From: Planococcus citri
Lineage: Eukaryota > Arthropoda > Insecta > Hemiptera > Pseudococcidae
Assembly: GCF_950023065.1 (NCBI RefSeq)
Contig: NC_088681.1
Coordinates: 10,354,001-10,418,000, forward strand
DNA length: 64,000 bases
Reading direction: 5' to 3'
In this document: piece after piece, positions 14,041 through 25,900 of the stretch
Layout of the letters: every line of letters begins with the position of its first letter
How positions within the stretch are numbered: position 1 is the first letter of the stretch
Notes under the pieces: generated by a model
What the model was told of the DNA's origin: nothing
The model's input: the letters and a program-made list of their open reading frames with translations, nothing else
Database searches by the model: none
Translations under genes and position numbers: made by a program

Positions 14041-14499
14041 TGCGATCTGCAGCCTCGAACAAAATTTCAATTTACTCGCAGTTTACAAATTGTCTGAGTT
14101 CCAGGAGGAAGTTGGAAAATTCGCTGGAGGCTCCAGAATGGCTTCAAAGCTAGTGCTCTTCAAAGGGGACAGGAGGAGGGAAGGATTAAAATGAACTACC
14201 TAATCAATTATCCACATTGGTTTAATTTTGCATCAAAAAAAAAAAAAAATTATAATAAATTTAAAAATCTCAAAAAACAGTTTTTTTTGAATTTGAAATT
14301 TGTGTCAAATTTCCAAAAATGAACTTGAACAGCTGTAATTTTGAATCTGAGGGTTTTAAAACAAGTTTTTTTGATCTAGTTTGGTTTCATTCAAAACGTC
14401 AAATCATGGAATGATACTTCAAAAATTTTTTTGGTCAAAGTGAAGTTACATCACACTTGAATTAAAATCACGTTAAAAGCTCAATTTTGACATAAAACG
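14041..14499. other. Intergenic, low information
   Basis: AT-rich. Contains one copy of the dispersed box GCTGGAGGCTCCAGAATGGC at 14123. Confidence 0.35.
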
Positions 14500-16320
14500 T
14501 ACACTTTCTCTCAAACCCTCAAAAATCGATTTATTTACAATTATTTCCCATTCGATAAATGATCAATCATGTTTGAAATCAAAATAAAAACAAATTTCAG
14601 TCTCAAAAAAGCGTTTCCGAATCAAAAATCGCGATCTCAAGTGACCAAGTTTTCGAGAAATTATAAATTGATTTTACCTTCACTAATAAAACTTTCTGAT
14701 AAAAAATTCATCGAAATCAAAAATTGCCTAATCGAATCCTAAAAACTGATTTATTTGCGATTTTTCATCTCAATTAAGATCGAACTAGTTCTAAATCAAA
14801 TATAAAAGCTTTTTGACCAGAAATCCATTTCAAACGATCGAAAATCGATTAATCGAACACCAAAAATCGATTTATTTTCGATTTTTGATTTCAATAATCA
14901 TCGAACATGTTCGAAATGAAAAAATAATTTCAACTTAAAAATTGAACTTCTTGCTTAAAAATCTACAAAGAGATCGAAAGTCGATTAATCGAATCCCAAA
15001 AATCGATTTATTTGCGATTTTCGACCTCAATTATGGTCAAACATGTTGAAATGAAAAATTAATTTCAACTTCAAAAATGAAACTTTTTGATCAAAATCAA
15101 AAATCGATTAATCAAACTCCAAAAAAATCGATTTATTTTCGATTTTCGATCTCAATTATGATCGGAACGTGTTGAAATGAAAAATTTATTTCAACTTCAA
15201 AAATGAAACTTTTTGATCAAAAATCGATTAATCGAACTCCAAAAATCGATTTTTTGCGATTTTCGATCTCAACAACGATAAAGCATGTTCGAAAATCGAA
15301 ATGAAGAAATGATGTCAACTTCAAAATGAAACTTTTCGATCGAAAATTCATAACGATCAAAAATCGATTAATCGAACACCAAAAATCGATTAATCGACCA
15401 CCAAAAATCGATTTATTTTTGATTTTTGATCTCAATTATGATCGAACGTGTTGAAATGAAAAATTAATTTCAACTTCCAAAATTAAATTTTTTTGATCAA
15501 AAATTGATTAATCGAAGATCGAACTCCAAAAATCGATTTTTTGCGATTTTTGATCTTTACATTTACTGAATTTTGATCGAACATGTTTGAAATGAAAAAT
15601 TAATCTCATAAACTTCCTGATCAAAAATCGACTTCTTTGCGATTTTCGATCTTAATGACGATCGAACATGTTCGAAACGGCAAACTAATTTCATAAACTT
15701 GCTGATCAGAAATTCGTCGTAATAAATCAATAATCGATTTTTTTGTGATCATCAATTTCATGTGATCGAGGTGATAATCGATTTCAGTAAGTTTATTCGA
15801 AATGAAAAATCAATGAAGCCTCATTCGACAACTTTCAGATCGAAAATCGATCATCGATCAAAAATTGACAAAAATCGTGTTTTTAATCTCAAAAAGCTGT
15901 GTTCTGAAAATCGTTTTTTTTCCTTTCGAATTTTATATTCTTCGATCATAACAACTAGAAGAGATCAATCTTTTTTTTTAAAAATCGTTTTGTTTTTGTT
16001 TGGAAAGAATAAATTGATAAGTTTGATTGACCGATGTTCTATTTTCAATTTCGATCATGAGGAATTGAGGAGTGATCAAAAATTTATTGATTTGACGCTG
16101 AAAATCGATTCATAAAGGATCGAAATTGTTTAATTCGTCTTCGTTACTCAAGAAATATTTACCACAAGTCGATTTCACGTCATTTTATTTTCTTAAAAAT
16201 TGATAGGTAGGTATTTTCAATCGATCGATTTTCGATTTCCAATTTCGATCATGAGGAGTGATCGATCGATCGAAAAGTCTACTGCGGAATGACTTGAAAC
16301 ACTGTTTCCAATCGATCTAT
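14500..16320. repeat. ~120-135-bp TCGATTAATCGA repeat 3' of Myo9
   Basis: Units contain the palindrome TCGATTAATCGA, AAAAATCGATTTATTTTCGA, and a GTTGAAATGAAAAATTAATT block (near 14907, 15041, 15168, 15447, 15582). ATCGAT-containing words are very dense. It could overlap the 3'UTR of Myo9 if transcription continues. Confidence 0.8.
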
Positions 16321-16778
16321 GAGTTTGATAATATTTAATTTCTAAATTTTGTCACAGGCTACAAAAATCCTCAAAACCACTTTTAATGGTTGGGGGAGAG
16401 TGGGGGAAGGGGGAAGGGAGGAATAAAAATAGGAAACCAACCAAATTTCAAATTTCCAGCTCAATTGAGTAAAATATTGATCATTTTTGCCTTTGACATC
16501 TTGTTTTTCAAAAATTCTCCAAAGCCCAAAAAATGAACTTAAGCAAACTGACATTTCGGCTGTTGGGGTATTTTTACATACTTTTTTGATCTAGTACCTC
16601 CTTCCCCTCCTACGATGGAAGACTACGTATTAGCCATGTCTCTGCAGTCTGCACTGAATTCACTTCTAAATTTCATAATTTTCTAACGATATAAAATATA
16701 TTATACTTAAATTAGAAAACTCGACTTACCTTAGTAAAAACAAAAAAACAAAAATATGGAATTCAACGAAAGGAACAA
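16321..16778. other. Proximal 3' flank of Myo9
   Basis: Probably 3'UTR on the minus strand. Contains a GGGGGAAGGG-like tract on the plus strand near 16394-16420. No minus-strand AATAAA is visible in this part. Confidence 0.4.
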
Positions 16779-16903
16779 TTACACCATGATAGGGTCTTCG
16801 TCGCTATCCGGTAAATTCACATTTGCGACCCTTTTACAACTCGAGCTACTTTGATGTTTTCTTTTATGCGGTACTATCATTCCGACATTTGAACTTGGTT
16901 GAG
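16779..16903 (-). CDS. Myo9: Myo9 exon 32: C-terminus and stop
   Basis: Encodes [20 protein letters not shown], then [12 protein letters not shown] and TAA at 16779-16781. The final MV resembles the FMV end of human MYO9A. Acceptor TTTGTAG|CTC, phase 1 in. Candidate poly(A) signals (AATAAA on the minus strand) are at 16184-16189 and 16083-16088; in such AT-rich DNA these are weak evidence. An alternative extension is discussed in the findings. Confidence 0.85.
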
Positions 16904-19900
16904 CTACAAACAAAAAACAAAAATCAAAATAAGCACAGCATTTTATTACTTGGACAATTTTTCGAAATTTTCAATTTTTATATTTTTGAAAAACGAAATA
17001 TTAAAAAAAAATAGCTTGAAATGTCCCCCCCTCCCCCTCCATTCCTTCATTTAAGACATTAGATTGAAGTTTCCCCCCTCAATATCTATCAATTTTCAGA
17101 ATAGAATAAAAAATTGTACATTGTAAACCATTTTCTAAAATATTCAATTTTTTTGTCAAGAAAATTGGCCTTGACCCCATTTTTCGTCACACTTTCTTCC
17201 ACCCTCAATTCGATCTAAATTTTTATGAATTTTTTATTGCAACCGATACACTCGTTGGGTGGAAAATTTTCTTTCCTTCGGATTCTGAAAAATAAATGAC
17301 ACAGCCCTCCGCGTCTTTCTCCTTCCTCCAACGTCTTAAAATCCAACAATTTTTTCTAAACCAACTCGCAATCGATAAATTTTTCATTTCTGGTTGAAAT
17401 TATTATCAAACTAGGTGCTTACAATTCGTATCCATATCATCAAGGCTTCCGTCATCGGTCGATAGCAAATCGTCATCCGAATTGGTACGTCTCAAGCTGG
17501 GTAAATTCGTTGTTAAAATTTCTTTTTCTTTTTTGATCTCTTGTATTTGTCCGACCAATCGTTGCTCCTCTTCGTAAATCTTCTCGGGTGGATCTTCGGT
17601 AGGACTATATACCTGCTTGAGTAAGGGATAAAGTGAAGGTTACATTTCTCATTTTTTTTTTTTTTCAAACAGTAGTGATTTTTTCCCCCTAAAAAATGAA
17701 GAATTCCGTTTACCTTAGACGTGCGTATAGACGAAAGTCGATCGGTGGCCGTATGACAGGCGTTATCTAACGTGTCGATGTCGGCCAACGTAGCCTTCAA
17801 TTTATCCACTTGTTCGTTAATGATTAATTTAATGCATAACGTCTGATGTTCGATATCGTTCAACGAATTCTGAGCTGGTACTATTTTATTCGTTTTTAAT
17901 ATACAAGGCGCGAATATGATGGCTAACGAGGCGGCGTTCATACGATTGACGTCTTCGTGTACTGCGACTCTGCGAACACGAGATACACAAATATTGTCAA
18001 TCTAAAGGTATCTAATTGAAATCGAAAATCTACAGAGAGTAATCCCGGATGCATTACCTAGCTAAATGAAATATAAGTCTTTCCATGAGATCATAATTGG
18101 GTTTTGGTAATTTCTTTAGTATCGTGAATAGGGTTGAGACGCGATCTTCGGTCAGAGAAGCAGCTCTGATGAAATCGTCGTAGCACTCGAACGTCAACAA
18201 AGGTTCCGGCATCTCTCTTAGGAACGTTTTTAGAACACTGGATAATACGTGAACCTGTAAAAAAGATAATTTGACGTCAGATTACGATGTTTTTTTTTTC
18301 ATGTTCTCGAGACTGCTGGGAATTCACGTCTCATCTGATTTTGTACGTACCTGATATTCTTCGAATCTGACATTATCGATGTTACTTTGTTCTATTAAAT
18401 TTTTCAATTCACGTACTTTGGATGTCAACTGTGAAAATAAAGCAAGTATTTTTATAAGAATGAAGTTTGTTGAAACGTCGTTCCAGAGTCGAGATGGATT
18501 CGATTAGATGAAATTATGAAGTCATGAAGACCAGACGAAGAAGGAAAATACTTCATTATTATGACAAACCTGGTCATTTTATTGATCACAGATCAATGAA
18601 ACTCACTTGAAAAAATTTTGCAGAAATAAATCAATTTTTAATCACTTTTAAACAAATTCAAGACCAAAATCAGGTAATGATTTGTGCAGTTTTTGAAAAA
18701 ATAGGTCACGTGACTCATAAAAAGAGGTCGAAATTTTGTCAAAAAAATAAAAATTTCTATAATAACTTTTTTTTGAAAACCTTTAAAGAATTTTGAGCCA
18801 AAAATCGAGTCACAATTTTCAGGAGTTTTAAAAAAAAGTGTCAAGCAAACTATCAAAATAGGTTGGAATTTTGGCAGAAAATCAAAAATTTCTTCGATAA
18901 CTTTTTTTTAACACTTTTGATAAAATTTTCAACTCAAAATTGAGTCATGATTTTAAAAATTCCAAAAAAAATTTTGAGCACCCTTCAAGAAGTTTGATCT
19001 CAAAATTAGGGCATGATTTTTGAGGTTTTTGAAAAACGTATCAATTTCGACAGAAAAATTAAATATTTCGATAAAAGAATTTTGAGTCAGAAATTGAGTC
19101 ACGATTTTTCGAGTTTTTGAACAAGGTGCCTGGTAAACTATCAAAATGAGTTTAACAATTTTGACAGAAAATCAAACCTTTTTTGAGCACTAGAGGAAAA
19201 TTTTGAGCTTAAAATTGGGGCATGACGTTTTGTGATTTTTGAAAAAGGTGTCACACGAATCATAAAATTGGTTTTAAATTTCACCAGGAAAACAAAAATT
19301 TCCATAGATACTTTTTTTGAGCACTTTTGAATAAGTTTGAGCTCGAAATTGAGTCACTATTTGCAGGGAGTTCCAAAAAAAAGGCCATGGGAGCTTTCAA
19401 AATGAGTTGAAATTTCCTAAGAAAATCTAGAATTCCTACAATTACCCTTTTCCAAGTTTTAAAAAAAATGTTGAACTCAAAATTGGATCACGATTTTTGA
19501 GGTTTTTGAAAAACGTGTCCTGTGACTTATCAAGCTGGAGCAAGACTTCGGCAAAAAAAACACAAAAATTTCTATTTTTTTGTGCACTTTGGAAAAAGTT
19601 TGAGCCCAAAACTGGGTCACTATTTTCAGAGCTTTTCAAAAAAGGTTCTGAACTTACTAACTTGTTTTCGACATTTCTAAAAAGTTTTGAGCTTCATCGA
19701 ATCATGATTTTCGAAGTTTTTGAAAATCATAAATCACGCAACTCACCAAAATAAATCAAAATTTCGACAGAAAGAAAAACATTTCGAGAAATATTTTTAA
19801 GCGTTTTTGAAGAATCTTAACCTCAAAACTGAGTTACAATTATCATAATTTTTGGGGAAAAAGGTCTTGAAAACGATCAAAATGAGTTAGAATTTTAATA

Positions 19901-22900
19901 GAAAGCCAGAGCTCTTTGTTTGAGCACTTGAGGAGAATCTTGAGCTTGAAATTCGGGCACGACTTTATGTGGTTTTTGAAAAAGACGTCATGCTAATTGT
20001 CAAAATGAGTTGAAATTTCGTAAAAAAAAAAAACAAAAATAAGGTATGAACTTTTTTTGGCATTTTTGTAAATGTTTGAGCTCAAAATTGTGTCATGGGA
20101 GGGAGGGAGGGGGGAGGTCAAAAATGGTATTATGCAAACTATCATAATGAGTTGGAATTTTCGCAAAAAAATCAAAAATTCTTACAATCAATTTTTTTTA
20201 ACATTTATGAAAAATTTTGATCTCAAAATTGGATCATGATTTTCGAGGTTTTTGAAAAACATGTCTTGCAAATAATCATCAAAATGAATTTAAATTTCGG
20301 CAGAAAAGCTACAATTTCTTGAAAACTTTTTTTGGGGGATTTGCAGAATTTTTGGCCAAAAGTTTGATCACGATTTTCAAGGATTTTCAAAAAAGGTGGA
20401 TTCCATTCGAACTTTTTTTGATCGTTTTGAAAAATTGCAGCATTTAATTCATAAAAAACAAACTTATTGCCCAAGTTTGAACTCAAAATTTTTCAAAAAG
20501 GCTCAAAAATAGTTTCGACAACCATTTTGAAAATTGAGAACTTTCAAGCTCCTAAAATACTCGTACATACGTCTTTTTTGGCATTTTAGACCAATATCTA
20601 CGTTTAAAAAGCCAACTGATTTTTTTTTTTACTCGTAGTAGCAAAAATCCCAGCCAATCTCAACACGTTTTGCCTAAGTAGGTAGTGAACTGAAGATTAT
20701 CTCCAATAATCCCCACCTCGACCTCAGACTCCATCAAATCAACGACGAATCCACCCGATACATAATGCACAATCAGTACTTACTCCCGACTTGCGATAAA
20801 TTCCTTCGGTGTACAATCCGTACATTTCTATGGTGGTAATGAGTCTTTCGACTACCAAGGGCACTTTACCGTTACTGGTGGCCAGTAAATGCAAAGGTAC
20901 TCCGAATACATTATTGCTGGCTGCGCCTGTAGCCGACGTTAGTGCGTTCGAAGAGCCATCGGTGGTGGAAACCTCTTTACCACATTCTACGGTAACTTTG
21001 GGGTAACATTTTTTATGACACGTTAATTTGCAATCTGAAATAGGTAGTCAATTATGAAAAATTAATCGCTGTTTTCAAATACCCGTTATTACGTATACCT
21101 ACGGGCTACGTTATTACGTCAGTATTGACAGCTAGCTGTTGCCTTCGTCAGCTCTGTTTACAATATCTTCGATCGATATTTCTTACGCGTATTGTGTAGT
21201 AGACTATACTCAATTTCAACAAATCTAAAGGCGAATCTTCGAGACGACGATGAATGGGGAAAAAATATAAGTATCGGTAATCGATGCCTACAATACTTTT
21301 ATTCGTTTGTTCCGCAATTCCGTCATAAACTCGTATCGTCGTCTTCGGACATTTACCTCGCAAAATTCGAGTACGTACTACAAACGGTGTAGACATCGAT
21401 GACGATGGCAACAACGAATCGTCACAGACACACGAGTAAAAATTACATAATACTTTGTAGTAGGTCGATCAAAAAAAAACTCACTTCTACACACTAAACC
21501 CTTTTCGATGGGCCATAAGAAGAAAGACGAGCAAACTTCGCAAGCGGTCGGTATATTTATAATATTAAGCTGGAACAGATGACCGACGTGCGACAAGTAC
21601 TCGTCTCCTTTATGCTTTTTCTTCTTTTTACGTTTAGCTTTACTAGGTTTCTCCGCTTCTAGACGCGTCATCGTCATGAATTCGTTCATAAAGCCGCGAA
21701 AAGCGTTCACGCACAACGTTACCGGAAAATCTTTGCATGTTTCTTCGTGCAGACAAACCGTTTCGATGACCTTCGAATCGCAAAAAAAAACGAGACAATA
21801 ATAATTAAATACTCGATCGAGACGAACGAAATCATCTGCGTGCAAATTAATAAATACGTACGAAAGGGATACTCACGTGTAGGAAATTAGCTATTAAATC
21901 TTTATATTTTATATTCAAGACTTCGACGCCTTGTTTATTAACAACACTATAGGTAGCGACTAGATTATCTTTGAACTCTCGAAGAGCTTGTTTAAATATA
22001 CGATCGACTTGCGAAGGCTTCGTACCTTCTTCGCTTTCCATTTTATAAATCTGTAAACAGAAAATAAACATCCGCGTTAGCACTCATTTACGCAGAAACA
22101 CGCAGAAATAGACGCGTAATTATTATTTTACGGATTTGAAACACGAATTACCGTTAATTACCATCAATGTATCGTAATTACCGAATATTTACCATTTTTA
22201 CGGTAATTACCAAATGGTAAACTAGAATTTACGCGGAAATATATAGCTATTTGTAGGTAAATAACTCGAGATTTTGTGATTTTCAATGTCAAATTATCAT
22301 CAATTACCAATATTACCATCAACGTAACGTAATTACCGAATATTTACCATATTTACGGTAATTACCGAACAAATTTACCGTCATGTAGAAAAATAAAAGT
22401 GGGTGCAGATAGACGAGGGTTACTCCAAAATTTGAATCCAGAAATTACCATCGATTACCATCAAATTACCGTAATTACCAAACATTTACCGATCATTACG
22501 GTAGTTAACGAGCGCGTAAATAGGTAGGTACGCTATATGTTTGTTTTTGTGATTTCAATGGCAAAATTCGACTAATTAACATCACGACAAAAATTGTGAT
22601 TACGGTAGTTTTGAAATTTTACCACATTTACGGTAATTACCAAACTTGATAGTTGATACTTCTTGTAATTTTCGAAAAAAAAGTAGGGAACAACGTCGGT
22701 TTGAATGAATGAGAGTCATTCTGCAATTTAAATCCAGAAATCGACATTCATTACTATCAACAAAATTATCGTAATTACCGATAATCTATTCACATTTACG
22801 GTAATTACCGAATTTCACACTGAAATTTACGTGGAAATATAAAGATATTAATTAAAATACCTGTACAGCAATGTTTCAGGGATGCTAAGCCTTAAAATTA

Positions 22901-25900
22901 TCGTCAGTCACCTTCAAAGTATCGTAATTACGGAGGATTTACCATATTTACGGTAATAACCGAAAGAAACTATTCAAATTTACAAAGAAAAATGTAGGGG
23001 GGAAGACATGAATAATCAATCTGGAGATCAAATTCCCAAATTACCCCAAATTGCAGTAAAAATGTCATAATTACCAACAATTTACCGTATTTACCGTAAT
23101 TTCCAAATAAGTTACCAGAATTCAGATTGAAATATGAAGAATAAAGATGTTTTCATTTTATGGTGCCCATGCAAAAATTACTATTAATTACTAAAAATGC
23201 ACTGTAATTTCACCAAATTTACGGTAAATTACCGTAATTACCACAGTAATTACAACAATTTTTGAAATATCACGATTTGCGGTAAATTTAACATTTTGTT
23301 TGCATTTTAATTTTTAATTACCGATTAATATTTTTTCAACCACACAATAACATCTCAACTTCATTCTTGATACAATTTTGTTCAAAAAGAACCTAATTTT
23401 ACTAATCCGACTTTTTTCTCTTAATTATACATATAGAAAGGATATAAATGTCTTTTAATTCTTCAACAATAAGTTCCATAAAAATATTCTCAATTTTCAT
23501 CTCGGTAATTACCGGTAATTTCCGTATAACCGAGGTATACACTGTTCTTTGACACTTTAGAAGGGAAATATGGATCAAAGTTTTTGATATAATATGTACT
23601 AACAATTGACTCATATTCCCTAAAATCATCTTCTCAACTCAAATTTTTTCATGATAACTCTGGCAGTAATTACCACGGTAATTACCTAATCTGACGGTAA
23701 TACCGGTAAATTAATATTGTTCCACGGTAATTGCAACGACATTTTGTTCCTCATCCTCATGCCTCATCAAAAATTCTCTTATAACAAGTTTCATGAAAAT
23801 ATTTTCAATTTACATCCCGGTAATTACCGGTAATTTCCCCATAACCGAGGTGAATACCCTTCATTGAAACTTCAAGGTGAAAATATCAGTCAAAACTTTA
23901 GATATCCTTATGATTGACTCATCATATCCCCTAGAATTCATCTCCACCCAAATTTTTTCATGATCACTCTCGCAGTAATTACCAAGGTAATTACCTAATC
24001 CGACTTTCTTCTCCTCATTATATAGAAAGGATATAAATGTCTTTCAATTCTTTAACAATAAGTTCCATGAAAATATTCTCAATTTTCATCTCGGTAATTA
24101 CCGGTAATTTCTGTATAACCGAGGTATATACCGTTCTTTGACACTTCAGAAGGGAAATATGGATCAAAGTTTTTGATATGCATACTAACAATTGACTTAT
24201 ATTCCCTAAAATCATCGCAACTCAAATTATTTCATGATAACTCTGGCAGTAGGTAATTACCTAATCTGACGGTAATACCGGTAAATTAATATTGTTCCTA
24301 GGTAATTAGAACGACATTTTGTTCCTCATCCTCATGTCTCATCAACAATTCTCTTATAACAAGTTTCATGAAAATATTTTCAATTTACATCCCGGTAATT
24401 ACCGGTAATTTCCCCATAACCGAGGTGAATACCCTTCATTGAAACTTCAAGGTGAAAATATCAGTCAAAACTTTTGATATCGTTATGATTGACTCATCAT
24501 ATCCTCTAGAATTCATCTCCACCCAAATTTTTTCATGATCACTCTCGCAGTAATTACCACGGTAATTACCTAATCTGATGGTAATACCGGTAAATTAATA
24601 TCATTTCTCGGTAATGCAGCAAAATTTTGTTCCTCATCAACAATATCATCATTCTAAATTCTCTTATAAAAAGTTTCATAAAATATTGCCAGTTTTGATC
24701 ACGGTAATTACCAGTAATTTCTCATTAACTGAAGAAATTACCATTCAATAATTGGAATTTCAAGGAAGTAATCATCAATCAAACTTTTAATATACTCACG
24801 AGCAACTCACAATAATAATATCCGAAATTTACCGCACTCCGAATTTCTCCACAACCATTCTGTCAGTAATTACCGCGGTAATTACCCGATCAAACGGTAA
24901 TACCGGTAAATTCTCATTTATTCTCGGTAATTACAATGAAATTTTCTCCACTACAATCAATAAATCTCAATTTTAACCCCTTTATACCCAATTTCATAAA
25001 AATTTCGTAAATTTTAACTTCGGTAATTACCGGTAATTTCCCCCAAACCTAAGTAAATACCATTTATTCTCATTGTAAGGAGCTAAAATCGATCTAATCT
25101 CACAATATCCCACCAATTAAGCCAAAAATTACACAAAATTTAAAACTTTCAGCGTCACATAATGCTCTGAATTCACTATTTATGACGACGAATAATAAAA
25201 GGTTGCGTCGGTTTACCGCTGACGTCGCCCTTGAAACCTTTTTCTCTTCTTTTTATGCTGTGTAAAAATTCCGACCTCATTTCGAATAAATATGTAATAT
25301 CAAGGTAACGAGCTCCCCTATACTCGATTATGTGAATAATTGACCATCTTATATCGACTTATAATTGTGTTTATTTAACCTTTCCACTATTCGGTGCATT
25401 ATTTTCTAAATTACGTCAATTTAAATTGAGTTTTTCAAAAGTAAACCACTGTTTAATAGATTCCAAAATGGATTTTCCGAATGCAATATGCAAGCGATGA
25501 CGATAAACCCTTGTATTTTTTCTGGAAGAACAGCTCGAATGAAAATTAACCCTCGACGTAGGTACTAAGTAGGTCGTCGTTTATAGTTTAAATGTCACGA
25601 TATTGACGTCGATAAAAAATAATATATTCGAGTAATAATAGGTTTATATTTAGGTCTGACCACGTATAACAGTTGGACAATAAAAAAAAATAACCACACA
25701 CCCTTGATACGTGAATCTGCTCACTTCTACGAGCTTCACCTGTGTTCATAATCAATCCACATTTTCACGATCAATATCGATGAAATTGCTCTACAATAAA
25801 TTCATTCATCGGCCAATTCGAAAATGAAGGCTCGAGTCAAGAAAATTCCATCTTTCTCTCCTTTCTTTCCACACAAATCACTAACTTTTTTTCAAAATTT

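Noticed and set aside
23402..24215. Paired minus-strand frames of 75 and 65 aa
   Set aside because: Their similarity comes from the 575-bp duplication in the GGTAATTACC array; no protein features.
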